Position numbers and translations under genes: made by a program. Shown here one piece after another: positions 42,049 through 50,597 of a stretch of DNA of 64,000 bases. Each line of letters opens with the position of its first letter. The stretch's first letter is position 1. Source of the DNA: Streptosporangium amethystogenes (GTDB lineage Bacteria > Actinomycetota > Actinomycetes > Streptosporangiales > Streptosporangiaceae); assembly GCF_000721075.1 (NCBI RefSeq), contig NZ_JOEQ01000002.1, positions 1 through 64,000 of the forward strand. The letters are read 5' to 3'. Below the pieces are notes generated by a model. That model saw nothing but the letters and a program-made list of their open reading frames with translations, was not told the DNA's origin and ran no database searches.

Positions 42049-43304
42049 AACTCGCCGTTGTCGGGGGCGGCTCGACGTACACGCCGGAGCTGATCGACGG
42101 GTTCGCGCGGCTACGCGACGAGCTTCCACTGACCGAGATCGCGCTGGTCGACCCGGACGTCCACCGGCTGGAGCCGGTGGCGGGGATGGCGCGCCGGATG
42201 CTGGCGCGGGCCGGGCACCCGGCCACGGTCCTCGCGACCACCTCGGTCGAGGAGGGCGTCGCCGGGGCGCACGCGGTCCTGCTGCAGCTGCGCGTCGGCG
42301 GCCAGGCGGCGCGCAACGTGGACGAGACGCTGCCGCTGGAGTGCGGCTGCGTCGGCCAGGAGACGACCGGGGCGGGCGGGCTGGCCAAGGCGCTGCGCAC
42401 GGTGCCGGTGGTACTGGACATCGCAGAGAAGATCAGAGAACACGCGCCCGACGCCTGGATCGTCGACTTCACCAACCCGGTCGGCATCGTCACCAGGGCG
42501 CTGCTGGAGGCCGGGCACCGGGCCATCGGCCTGTGCAACGTGGCCATCGGCTTCCAGCGCCGCTTCGCCGCGAACCTGGGCGTCACCCCCGAGCGGATCT
42601 CCCTCGGCCATGTCGGCCTGAACCACCTCACCTGGGAGCGGGCCGTTCACCTGGACGGAGTCGACGTGCTGCCGCGACTGCTGGAGAGCCACGCTGAGGA
42701 GATCGCCGAGGACGTCGGCCTGAGCGCCGCGCTGATCCGGCGCCTGGGCGTGGTCCCCTCCTACTACCTGCGCTACTTCTACGAGCACGACCTGGTGGTG
42801 GCCGAGCAGCGGACCAGGCCGTCGCGCGCGGCCGAGGTCTCGGCGATGGAGACGGCGCTGCTGGAGATGTACACCGATCCGGCCGTGGACACCAAGCCGG
42901 AACTCCTGGAGAAGCGCGGCGGGGCCTTCTACTCGGAGGCCGCGGTGGCGTTGATCGCCTCGCTGGTCGGCGACCGCGGCGACACCCAGGTGGTCAACCT
43001 GCGCAACGACGGCACACTGCCGTTCCTGCCCGACGAGGCGGTCATCGAGGTCCCGGCCACGATCACCGCGGCGGGCGCGACCGCGCTGCCGGTGGACCCG
43101 GTGGAGCCGCTCTTCGCCGGGCTCATCGCCCACGTCACGGCGTACGAGACGCTGGCACTCGCGGCCGCGCTGCACGGCGGCGAGGACCGCGTCGCCGACG
43201 CGCTGCTGGCCCACCCGCTGATCGGGCAGGCCGCACTCTCGAAAGACCTGGCCCGGCGCCTGATCGAGGCCAACCGCGGGCACCTGTCCTGGGCGAACGC
43301 GTGA
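42045..43304 (+). CDS. Glycoside hydrolase family 4 enzyme (6-phospho-beta-glucosidase type)
   Basis: A 419-residue GH4 enzyme that hydrolyses glycosides by an NAD+ and Mn2+ dependent redox mechanism. NAD motif: AVVGGGSTYTPELIDGF. Metal and catalytic region: IVDFTNPVGIVTRAL, LCNVAIGFQ (metal-ligand Cys) and HVGLNHLTW (His). GH4 members of this branch usually act on 6-phospho sugars, yet the operon has an ABC importer rather than a PTS. The kinase downstream may supply the phosphate. Start GTG overlaps the permease stop by four bases. Confidence 0.92.
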   Translation: MKLAVVGGGSTYTPELIDGFARLRDELPLTEIALVDPDVHRLEPVAGMARRMLARAGHPATVLATTSVEEGVAGAHAVLLQLRVGGQAARNVDETLPLECGCVGQETTGAGGLAKALRTVPVVLDIAEKIREHAPDAWIVDFTNPVGIVTRALLEAGHRAIGLCNVAIGFQRRFAANLGVTPERISLGHVGLNHLTWERAVHLDGVDVLPRLLESHAEEIAEDVGLSAALIRRLGVVPSYYLRYFYEHDLVVAEQRTRPSRAAEVSAMETALLEMYTDPAVDTKPELLEKRGGAFYSEAAVALIASLVGDRGDTQVVNLRNDGTLPFLPDEAVIEVPATITAAGATALPVDPVEPLFAGLIAHVTAYETLALAAALHGGEDRVADALLAHPLIGQAALSKDLARRLIEANRGHLSWANA

Positions 43305-44272
43305 GGACGGTCCTGGCCGTCGACGGCGGCAACAGCAAGACCGACGTCGCGCTGGTCCGCGAGGACGGCTCGGTCATCGCCACCGGGCGCGGCGGCGCCT
43401 TCCAGCCGCAGACCGCCGGGGTGGGGGCCGCGATCGACGTGATCGGCGACGCCGTGCGCTCCGCGCTCGGCGAGGGGGCGACCACGCCGTACGCCGACCA
43501 CGTGGCCGCCTACGTGGCGGGTGCGGACCTGCCGGTGGAGGAGGACGCGCTCCGCGCGGAGATCCTCCGGCGGGGGTACGGCACGGAGGCGACCGTCGGC
43601 AACGACACCTTCGCGCTGCTGCGCGCCGGGGCCTCGGGCCCCGCGGGCGTGGCCGTGGTGTGCGGCGCCGGCATCAACGCGGTGGCGGTCTCCCCCTCGG
43701 GACAGGTGGCGAGATACCCGGCCCTGGGGCGGCTCACCGGCGACTGGGGCGGTGGCCTCGGCCTCGGCGAGGAGGCGCTCTGGCACGCCGTACGCGCCGA
43801 GGACGGCCGGGGTCCCGCCAGCGCGCTGACCTCCGCGATCCGTGCGCACTTCGGCACCCGCACCGTCGAGGAGGTGTCCCTGGCCATCCACTTCGGCGAG
43901 CTGCCCTACGGCAGGCTGAACGAGCTGGTACCGGTGCTGATGGCCGTCGCTGCCCGGGGTGACGGGGTGGCCCGCTCGCTGGTGGCGCGGATGGCCGAGG
44001 AGGTCGTCGTGCTCGCGGTGGTCGCGCTGCGCCGCCTGGACCTGCTCGCCGTGCCGATGGAGGTGGTCCTGGGCGGCGGCGTGCTCACTGCCCGCGATCC
44101 GCTGATGAGCGAGCTGCTTGAGCGGGGCTTCGCCGAGCGGGCCCCGCAGGCCAAGCCGATCGTCGCCGACGTCGCCCCCATCATGGGGGCCGCCCTTCTG
44201 GGACTGGAGGCCCTCGGTGCCACCGAGGAGGCCAAGGCCCGCCTGCGGACCCACTTCCACGCCCTGACCTGA
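43301..44272 (+). CDS. BadF/BadG/N-acetylglucosamine-kinase-type sugar kinase
   Basis: A 323-residue ASKHA-fold kinase. Phosphate motifs: VLAVDGGNSKTDVALVREDG at the N-terminus, VVCGAGINAVAV, LTGDWGGGLGLGEEAL and VVLGGGVLTARDP. The closest named function is N-acetyl-D-glucosamine kinase; glucosamine or a disaccharide could be the substrate. It ends the ROK operon; GTG 43301 overlaps the GH4 stop. No terminator hairpin of note follows. Confidence 0.9.
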   Translation: MRTVLAVDGGNSKTDVALVREDGSVIATGRGGAFQPQTAGVGAAIDVIGDAVRSALGEGATTPYADHVAAYVAGADLPVEEDALRAEILRRGYGTEATVGNDTFALLRAGASGPAGVAVVCGAGINAVAVSPSGQVARYPALGRLTGDWGGGLGLGEEALWHAVRAEDGRGPASALTSAIRAHFGTRTVEEVSLAIHFGELPYGRLNELVPVLMAVAARGDGVARSLVARMAEEVVVLAVVALRRLDLLAVPMEVVLGGGVLTARDPLMSELLERGFAERAPQAKPIVADVAPIMGAALLGLEALGATEEAKARLRTHFHALT

Positions 44273-44436
44273 GACGCGCCCGGTTCACCCGCCCCCGGGA
44301 ATCGGTCCTTTCCCCGGCGTCGCATTCAGGTGCGGAGCTCGGTGAAAGGGCCGGGAACGGTGCGGTCACGGGAGAAGGTGGCCGGGAAGCCCGTCGTCCC
44401 CGCGTGCAGCGCGGTCGCCTCTCCCCTGACCAGCCG

Positions 44437-44697
44437 TTACAGGTACTGGCCGGCTTCGGCTCCGTCCGTCTTCGACACCCGCACCGACACCACGTTGGCC
44501 AGGTTGACGACCATGCCGATCATCTCGGTCTCGAAGCCGTATCTCACCTGGGTCAGCACCAGGCTGCGCCGCTCGTCCAGAGCACGGGAGATCGCCTCCA
44601 CCGCCGCGGACTCCCCGTCGAAATCCCCGCTCGTCACGGAGACGTCCTCACCCCCCACCGGGTGGAATCGGATGATCAGTACATCGTTGTCAGGCAC
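44437..44697 (-). CDS. Small conserved-looking hypothetical protein
   Basis: An 86-residue soluble, acidic protein (VPDNDVLIIRFHPVGGEDVSVTSGDFDGE, then LDERRSLVLTQVRYGFETEMIGMVVNLANVVSVRVSK). GTG 44697 has AAAGGAG six bases upstream, which supports it as a real gene. The pattern of alternating hydrophobics suggests a small beta-sheet protein. No family is recognised. It faces away from the dioxygenase gene. Confidence 0.65.
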   Translation of the reverse strand: MPDNDVLIIRFHPVGGEDVSVTSGDFDGESAAVEAISRALDERRSLVLTQVRYGFETEMIGMVVNLANVVSVRVSKTDGAEAGQYL

Positions 44698-45147
44698 AGC
44701 CGGCTCCTTTCGCCAGTGTCCACAGGAAGTACCTGCCCAGCGTCGAACGCTGTAGACAACCGTCGCCACCCGGGCTTCACGCGGAGGCGCCCCGTCCCCA
44801 CGCGGTAAAACGGAGATATCCGCGAGGTGAATCACCCTGCCGGAATTTCTCCGGTCATGTCATTCTATTCGTGTCATAAATATTTGATATGACGTGGCTA
44901 AAGCCGTGTTCGGGCGGCCCTCACCTGCATGGTCATCACCACGGTAGCCATATCGCAAAGTTATAGAAACATGGAGGGTATTGCGGCCCCACGTCCAATG
45001 TCAGCCTTGTGCACGTCCAGGCTGCCAGGTCCCGCCGGTTCCCCGCGGCGGTGTCGTACGGCGCCGGTTTCGACCGGCCGTCCCGGCGCCGTACGCGTTC
45101 GACAGGTCGCGTCCAGGCACGTCCCCCCAGAGGCCAAGGAGGCCATT
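44698..45147. other. 450-base regulatory gap before the intradiol dioxygenase
   Basis: No gene is supported. Bases 44860-44900 are AT-rich and contain GTCATA/TATGAC arms (44873-44878 and 44888-44893), a likely promoter/operator region for one or both divergent genes. Further on lies the strong hairpin at 45055-45095. AAGGAGG (45137-45143) is the dioxygenase ribosome site. Confidence 0.5.
45055..45095 (+). promoter_or_regulatory. 13-bp leader hairpin before the dioxygenase gene
   Basis: CGTACGGCGCCGG (45055-45067) pairs perfectly with 45083-45095 across a 15-base loop that itself contains GACCGGCCGTC. It lies in the probable 5' leader, 53 bases before the GTG, and could be an attenuator or an mRNA-stability element. 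No known riboswitch core is recognised. Confidence 0.5.
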
Positions 45148-45987
45148 GTGGACGCCGAGAACACCCACGACCAGAATACCGGCAACGAGAGCGGGGGCAT
45201 CAGCCGCAAGACCCTGCTGAAGGCCGCTCTCATCGCCCCGATCCCGCTGCTGGTCGGCCAGGCCCCCGTGCTGGCCCGCGACACGCAGCGGACGGGCGGG
45301 CTGCTCGACCCCACTCCCTTCTGCGACGACGGCGACGCCCCGACGATCGCCCAGACGGAGGGCCCCTACTTCAAGCCCAACTCGCCACTGCGCACCTCAC
45401 TGGCCGGGCCCGGCACACCGGGCGTCCCGCTGACCGTCAGCGGCTACGTGTTCGGCCGCTCGTGCCAGCCGATCGCCAACGCGCTGCTGGACTTCTGGCA
45501 GGCGGACACCAACGGCGCCTACGACAACAGCGGATTCGGCTTCCGCGGGCACCAGTTCAGCGACGCCCAGGGCGCGTTCACGCTGACCACGATCGTTCCG
45601 GGCCTGTATCCCGGACGCACCCGGCACATCCACGTCAAGGTCCAGGCTCCGAACCGGCCGGTGCTCACCACCCAGCTCTACTTCCCGAACGAACCGCGCA
45701 ACAACACCGACACGATCTTCGACCCGTCACTGGTCATGACCGTGCGCACGGTCGGCTCCGGCAGGGAGGCGACGTTCGACTTCGTGCTCAACATCGTCGG
45801 CACCCCGTCGCCCAGCCCGACGCCGACCACGAGCCCCCCGCCGGGCGGGACGTGGAAGGCCGGAACGAACTACAAGGCCGGCGACCAGGTCACCTACGGC
45901 GGCGTGACCTACCGCTGCCTCCAGGGGCACACGGCCTACGCCGGATGGGAGCCGCCGAACGTACCGGCCCTGTGGCAGCGCGTCTGA
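45148..45987 (+). CDS. Secreted intradiol ring-cleavage dioxygenase with C-terminal CBM5/12-type module
   Basis: A 279-residue protein. A Tat-like signal is present (GISRKTLLKAALIAPIPLLVG, Arg-Lys rather than Arg-Arg). The catalytic domain holds the Fe(III) ligands Tyr74 (TEGPYFKP), Tyr154, His160 and His162 (GLYPGRTRHIHVKV), so it cleaves catechol-type rings. A Pro/Thr/Ser linker (about 220-235) leads to a module of about 45 residues, TWKAGTNYKAGDQVTYGGVTYRC...GWEPPNVPALWQRV, of the chitin/cellulose-binding CBM5/12 kind. Secreted enzymes with this design are known from biomass-degrading Streptomyces. GTG 45148 has AAGGAGG five bases upstream. Confidence 0.9.
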   Translation: MDAENTHDQNTGNESGGISRKTLLKAALIAPIPLLVGQAPVLARDTQRTGGLLDPTPFCDDGDAPTIAQTEGPYFKPNSPLRTSLAGPGTPGVPLTVSGYVFGRSCQPIANALLDFWQADTNGAYDNSGFGFRGHQFSDAQGAFTLTTIVPGLYPGRTRHIHVKVQAPNRPVLTTQLYFPNEPRNNTDTIFDPSLVMTVRTVGSGREATFDFVLNIVGTPSPSPTPTTSPPPGGTWKAGTNYKAGDQVTYGGVTYRCLQGHTAYAGWEPPNVPALWQRV

Positions 45988-46101
45988 CGCGCCGACCGGC
46001 CGATGTGACCGGCGATCCCCTCGTGGACGCCGTGTCGCCGTAGCCCGGGACGCCCGGTCCGGCCTCTCCCCGGACCGGGCGTCCCGCCGGAGGTCTCCCG
46101 G

Positions 46102-47058
46102 TCAAAGCCCGACGCGTTTCTCCTCGCCTTCGATCGACTCCGCGACCCGCGCGTAGACGGCCAGCAGAAGGTCCCAGAAGCGGCCGACGTCGAGCGAGGT
46201 GCCGACCAGGGCGTTGGGGGCGCGGCCCCGGAGGTTGAAGTCGGTCACGGTCATCCCCGAGGTGAAGCGGCCCGCCGTCTCGACGTCGACGACCGCGGGT
46301 TCCAGGGTGATCAGCGACGGGTCGATCAGGTGGGCGACCGCGCAGGCGTCGTGGATCGCGGGCCCGCCGTCGGCGGTGATCATGCCGTAGAACCGCACGC
46401 ACGGGATGAGCAGGTCAGCGCCGAGCCTGCCCATGGCCGCCATTCGGGCCGCCACCGCCTCCGTGGCCATGGCGGCACGGCTCACGTCAAGGCCGATCAT
46501 GGTCACCGTCCAGCCCGCGCCGAAGACGATCGCGGCGGCCTCCGGGTCGGCGGCGATGTTGAACTCGGCCGCCGGGGAGAAGTTGCCCCGGGTGTACGAC
46601 CCGCCGAGGATGGTGAGCCCCCGGGCCCAGTCAACGATCCTCGGCTCCCTGAGCACCGCGAGCGCCACGTTGGTCAGCGGGCCGATGGCGACCAGGGTCA
46701 CCTCGCCCGGGTCGGCCCTGAGCGTCTCGATGATGAAGTCGACGGCGTGCCCGGCGGCCGGCGGGAGCGTCGCCGGAGGCAGCAGCGCGTCCCCGAGACC
46801 GGAGCCGCCGTGCACATCGGCCGCGTCCACCCGGGCGCGCAGCAGGGCGCCCGCGCTGCCCGCGGTGACCGGCACGTCGCCGAACCCCAGGAACTCGCGG
46901 AGCCGCAGTGCGTTGTCCGTGGTCCTGGACAGGTCGACGTTGCCGCCGACCGTGGTGATCCCCAGGACCTCCAGGTCGGGGCTCCCATGAGCGAGGGCGA
47001 GTGCCAGGGCGTCGTCGATCCCCGGGTCACAGTCAATAATGATCTTCCTAGCAGGCAC
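46102..47058 (-). CDS. Inosine/uridine-preferring nucleoside hydrolase
   Basis: A 318-residue enzyme that hydrolyses ribonucleosides to base and ribose. The calcium-binding N-terminal motif is IIIDCDPGIDDALAL. Further signatures: ITTVGGNVDLSRTTDNALRL, LVAIGPLTNVALAV, LGGSYTRGNFSPAAEFNIAADPEAA and, near the end, the HDACAVAHLIDPSL segment. GTG 47058 is chosen; a TTG at 47094 adds 12 residues. The ribosome site is weak. It lies 67 bases downstream of the Lrp-type gene on the same strand, which may regulate it. Confidence 0.92.
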   Translation of the reverse strand: MPARKIIIDCDPGIDDALALALAHGSPDLEVLGITTVGGNVDLSRTTDNALRLREFLGFGDVPVTAGSAGALLRARVDAADVHGGSGLGDALLPPATLPPAAGHAVDFIIETLRADPGEVTLVAIGPLTNVALAVLREPRIVDWARGLTILGGSYTRGNFSPAAEFNIAADPEAAAIVFGAGWTVTMIGLDVSRAAMATEAVAARMAAMGRLGADLLIPCVRFYGMITADGGPAIHDACAVAHLIDPSLITLEPAVVDVETAGRFTSGMTVTDFNLRGRAPNALVGTSLDVGRFWDLLLAVYARVAESIEGEEKRVGL

Positions 47059-47125
47059 CCGTTCAGCTTGGATCAAATACCCCACACACGGCAAATCGGT
47101 ATTTAGTAGCCTGCGCCCACGGGGC

Positions 47126-47602
47126 TCAGGCGCGCTCGTCGGGCTTACCGGCCTCCGTACCGGCCGGCTCCGGGGGACGGTGCTCGTACGGCGTGCTGAG
47201 CACCACGGTGGTGCGGGTGGAGACGTTGGCGGCGGTGCGGATCTGGTTCAGCAGTTCCTCAAGCGCGATCGGCGAGGCCACCCGGACCTTGAGGATGTAG
47301 CTCTCGTCCCCGGCCACGCTGTGGCACGCCTCGACGGCGCTCAGGTGGGCCAGCCGCTCCGGGGCGTCGTCGGCGGCGGCCGGATCGATCGGCTTGATGG
47401 ACACGAACGCGGTGAGCGACAGCCCGATGGCGTCGTAGTCGACCAGCGCCGCGTAACCCCGCAGCACCCCGCGCTTCTCCAGCCTGCGCACCCGCTGGTG
47501 CACCGCCGACACCGACAACCCGGTCTCCCTGGCGAGATCGGTGAAGCTCATCCGGCCATCTCGGGCCAGCAACGCGACGATACAGCGGTCGATCTCCTCC
47601 AT
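47126..47602 (-). CDS. Lrp/AsnC-family transcriptional regulator
   Basis: A 158-residue regulator with an N-terminal HTH (EEIDRCIVALLARDGRMSFTDLARETGLSVSAVHQRVRRLEKRGVLRGY) and a C-terminal RAM ligand-binding domain (VEACHSVAGDESYILKVRVAS). Members sense amino acids or small metabolites. The ATG at 47602 matches the usual family start; there is no clear ribosome site. Divergent from pirin, same strand as the nucleoside hydrolase. Confidence 0.92.
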   Translation of the reverse strand: MEEIDRCIVALLARDGRMSFTDLARETGLSVSAVHQRVRRLEKRGVLRGYAALVDYDAIGLSLTAFVSIKPIDPAAADDAPERLAHLSAVEACHSVAGDESYILKVRVASPIALEELLNQIRTAANVSTRTTVVLSTPYEHRPPEPAGTEAGKPDERA

Positions 47603-47724
47603 CCCGTAAACGGTAACGGCACCGGAGAGCACACGCACCGCCCGGATGTCACGGCACGGTCCCAACCACGGGCAACCTCAAACCCGGTTCCCGTGACGGC
47701 CGGATCAGAACGTAAAGTCGCGAG

Positions 47725-48678
47725 ATGAGCAACCTGGAAACGGATTCGCGGGAGTCGGCGTGCGGTGGCCTCGCGGACGTCGCTGCGGAGCCGGTGACCG
47801 AGGTTCTGGCCGGCAGGGACGTGGTGCTGGGCGGCCCGCGGGCGATGAGGGTCACCAGAACCCTGCCGAACCGGAACATCAGAATGGTCGGCGCCTGGTG
47901 CTTCGTCGACCACTACGGCCCGGAGAAGGCGACGATGAGCGTCCCCCCGCACCCGCACACCGGGCTGCAGACCGTCAGCTGGCTGCTGGAGGGCGAGATC
48001 CTGCACCGCGACAGCGTGGGCAGCGAGCAACTGGTCCGGCCCGGTCAGCTCAACCTGATGACCGCCGGGCATGCCATCTCCCACTCCGAGGAGTCGCCCG
48101 CCGAGGCCGCCCTGCACGGGGTCCAGCTGTGGGTGGCGCTCCCCTCCGCCGCCCGCGAGACGGCTCCGGCCTTCGAACACCACCCGGTACTGCCCGAGCT
48201 GACCTCGCCGGGCGTCAGGGTGACCGTCATCATGGGCGAGCTGGACGGCCTCACCTCACCGGCGACGACCCACACCCCGCTGGTCGGGGCCGAGGTGGCA
48301 CTGGAGGCGGGCGCGGTGATCTCGCTTCCGCTCCGTCCCGGTTTCGAGTACGCCGTACTGGCCCTGTCGGGCGCCGTACGGGCCGGCGGGACCGACCTGG
48401 CCCCCGGGCCGCTGCTCTACCTGGGCAGCGGGCGCTCGGAGCTGACGCTGCGCGCCGAGGAGGCCTGTCGGCTGCTGCTCATCGGCGGTGAGCCGTTCGA
48501 GGAACGGATCGTCATGTGGTGGAACTTCGTCGGGCGGTCGCATGAGGAGATCGCAGAAGCCCGGCAGGCATGGGCGGAGGGGTCCCGTTTCGGCGAGGTG
48601 CACGGCTACGACGGTGACCGGCTGCCCGCTCCCGCCCTGCCGTCGGTGGCGCTGAAACCGCGAGGGCGGGTGCGCTGA
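47725..48678 (+). CDS. Pirin-family protein
   Basis: A 317-residue bicupin. The metal-binding N-terminal cupin shows VDHYGPEKATMSVPPHPHTGLQTVSWLLEGEILHRDSVG with His ligands, and AGHAISHSEESP with a further His/Glu. Bacterial pirins can act as quercetin 2,3-dioxygenases or redox sensors; the role here is not fixed by context. It lies divergent from the Lrp gene. Confidence 0.92.
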   Translation: MSNLETDSRESACGGLADVAAEPVTEVLAGRDVVLGGPRAMRVTRTLPNRNIRMVGAWCFVDHYGPEKATMSVPPHPHTGLQTVSWLLEGEILHRDSVGSEQLVRPGQLNLMTAGHAISHSEESPAEAALHGVQLWVALPSAARETAPAFEHHPVLPELTSPGVRVTVIMGELDGLTSPATTHTPLVGAEVALEAGAVISLPLRPGFEYAVLALSGAVRAGGTDLAPGPLLYLGSGRSELTLRAEEACRLLLIGGEPFEERIVMWWNFVGRSHEEIAEARQAWAEGSRFGEVHGYDGDRLPAPALPSVALKPRGRVR

Positions 48679-48689
48679 CCTGGGGTGAG

Positions 48690-48998
48690 TTGTCGTCATC
48701 CTCTCAGCAGTCCCTCACCGACCCCGACCGGCTGTTCCTCGATGCCGCGCAGGGCGACACCTTTTACTCGCCAACTGTTCGGGGCACCGAACCGACCGGC
48801 CTGGAAGACGAGCCGTTTGCCGGCCTGAACCCGGGCGACGCCGTCCTGAAGCTCGACGTGGGTGGATGGCTGGGCCGCTACGAGGCCGACCGGCCCGACG
48901 TCAGCCCCGCCGCGGGGGATCGGGACCCGCCGGGCTCTCCCTCGTGGCTTCCCACAGGCCGGGAATGCGAAGCTGGTACGGCCGCGCCACGGGGATGA
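48690..48998 (+). CDS. Possible small hypothetical protein or gene remnant
   Basis: A 102-codon frame with a TTG start, beginning 12 bases after the pirin stop. Codon third positions are GC-rich over about the first 75 codons (LNPGDAVLKLDVGGWLGRYEADRP) but look random later. No ribosome site and no known family. It could be a decayed gene, or a real small gene translated with pirin. Confidence 0.25.
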   Translation: MSSSSQQSLTDPDRLFLDAAQGDTFYSPTVRGTEPTGLEDEPFAGLNPGDAVLKLDVGGWLGRYEADRPDVSPAAGDRDPPGSPSWLPTGRECEAGTAAPRG

Positions 48999-49036
48999 CG
49001 CGAAATCGACGACCGGCTCGGTCTGGGAGGTAGTTC

Positions 49037-50446
49037 GTGGTGGACGAGTTCGACGTGGTGGTTGTGGGCGCGGGCCCCGCGGGCGAGAACGTCGCCGATC
49101 GCGCGGTCAGGGGAGGGCTGACCGCCGCGATCGTCGAGAGGCGCCTGGCCGGTGGCGAGTGCTCGTACTGGGCGTGCATCCCCAGCAAGGCACTGCTGCG
49201 CCCGGTGGAGCTGGCTGCCGAGGTCGCCCGGGTACCGGGCCTGACGCTGGGCCCGATCGACACCGCCGCCGTGCTCGCCCGGCGCGACGAGGCGGTGTCC
49301 CACCTGGACGACAGCGGCCAGGTCGAGTGGATCAGGAGCGTGCCCGTGGAGTTCGTACGCGGTCACGGGCGGCTGGACGGCCCAGGACGGATCGCGGTGA
49401 GCACGGAGGACGGCTCGATCCGCACGCTGACCGCCAGGCACGCGGTCGTGCTGGCCACCGGCAGCGACGCGCTCGTCCCGCCGATCCACGGCCTGGCCGA
49501 GGCCAGGCCGTGGACCAGCCATGAGGTGACGGCGGCCAGGAGCGTCCCCGAGCGGCTGGCCGTGCTGGGCGGCGGCGTGGTGGCCTGCGAGATGGCCCAG
49601 GCCATGCACGGACTCGGCGCGAGAGAGACGACGGTGCTGGCGCGCGGCGGTCTGCTCGGCAGGATGGAGCCGTTCGCCGGGGAACTGGTGGCCGCCTCGT
49701 TCGCCGAGGCGGGCATCACGGTGCGCGAGGGCGTCCAGGTGACGAAGGTCGAGCGGCCCAGACCGGGAGGACCGGTCACGCTCCACCTGTCCGAGGGCCC
49801 GCCCGTCGAGGCGGACGAGCTGCTGGTGGCCACCGGCAGGCGTCCCGCGACCGGCGACCTGGGCCTGGAGACTGCCGGCCTGGAGGCCGGGCGCTCGGTG
49901 CAGGTCGACGACAGCATGCGCGCGACCGGCGTCCCCGCCGGCTGGCTGTACGCGGTGGGCGACGTCAACGGCCGCGCTCTGCTCACCCATATGGGCAAGT
50001 ACCAGGCACGACTGTGCGGCGACGTCATCGCGGCGCGAGCCAAGGGTGAGCCCGACGACCTGCCGGGACTGCGCGACGTGGCGGACGGGTACGGCGCGCC
50101 GCAGGTCGTCTTCACCGACCCGCAGGTGTGCGCGGTCGGCCGGACCGAGGCCCAGGCCCGCGCCGACGGGTTCGACGTCCGCGTGGTCGAGTACGACCTG
50201 GGCCGGGTGTCGGGAGCCTACCTGCAGGGCGACGGCTACCGCGGCATGGCCAAGGCGGTGGTGGACGAGCGGCGCCGCGTCCTGCTGGGGGTGACCTTCG
50301 TCGGCCCGGCCGTGGGCGAGCTGCTGCACGCCGCGACGATCGCCGTCACCGCCGAGGTGACCCTCGACCGACTCTGGCACGCCGTGCCGTCCTTCCCCAC
50401 GGTCAGCGAGATCTGGCTGCGGCTGCTGGAGACATACGGGCTCTAG
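49037..50446 (+). CDS. FAD/NAD(P) pyridine nucleotide-disulfide oxidoreductase
   Basis: A 469-residue flavoprotein of the dihydrolipoamide dehydrogenase/mercuric reductase class. FAD motif: VVVVGAGPAGENVADRAVRGG. The redox disulfide is Cys43-x4-Cys48 in GGECSYWACIPSKALLRP. NAD motif: LAVLGGGVVACEMAQAMHGLG; second FAD site LYAVGDVNG. The C-terminal His segment is HAVPSFPTVSEIW. No E2 lipoyl gene is near, so it is not clearly part of a dehydrogenase complex; substrate unknown. GGGAGG lies before GTG 49037. Confidence 0.88.
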   Translation: MVDEFDVVVVGAGPAGENVADRAVRGGLTAAIVERRLAGGECSYWACIPSKALLRPVELAAEVARVPGLTLGPIDTAAVLARRDEAVSHLDDSGQVEWIRSVPVEFVRGHGRLDGPGRIAVSTEDGSIRTLTARHAVVLATGSDALVPPIHGLAEARPWTSHEVTAARSVPERLAVLGGGVVACEMAQAMHGLGARETTVLARGGLLGRMEPFAGELVAASFAEAGITVREGVQVTKVERPRPGGPVTLHLSEGPPVEADELLVATGRRPATGDLGLETAGLEAGRSVQVDDSMRATGVPAGWLYAVGDVNGRALLTHMGKYQARLCGDVIAARAKGEPDDLPGLRDVADGYGAPQVVFTDPQVCAVGRTEAQARADGFDVRVVEYDLGRVSGAYLQGDGYRGMAKAVVDERRRVLLGVTFVGPAVGELLHAATIAVTAEVTLDRLWHAVPSFPTVSEIWLRLLETYGL

Positions 50447-50526
50447 GAGCGTGTCTCGGTAACGACGATCGCCTGCTGTCGGGGTGTTGGCAGCGAGGCG
50501 CCTCAGAAGGGTGAAACGCGCATACC

Positions 50527-50551
50527 AGTTGTCAGGGAATCCCTGACAACT
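50527..50551. repeat. 25-base perfect palindrome between oxidoreductase and acyl-CoA dehydrogenase
   Basis: AGTTGTCAGGGA-A-TCCCTGACAACT, with 12-bp arms. It lies 81 bases after the oxidoreductase stop and 47 bases before the end of the convergent dehydrogenase gene. It is less GC-rich than local terminators. It could be a bidirectional terminator or a protein-binding site. Confidence 0.6.
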
Positions 50552-50597
50552 GAGGAGTGCGCCGTGACACCGCCTGACACCCCGGCCGACCGGGAGG

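Noticed and set aside
50447..50526. Possible insertion-sequence end (GAGCGTGTCTCGG) after the oxidoreductase gene
   Set aside because: It resembles some IS termini, but no matching inverted end, target duplication or transposase remnant was found.
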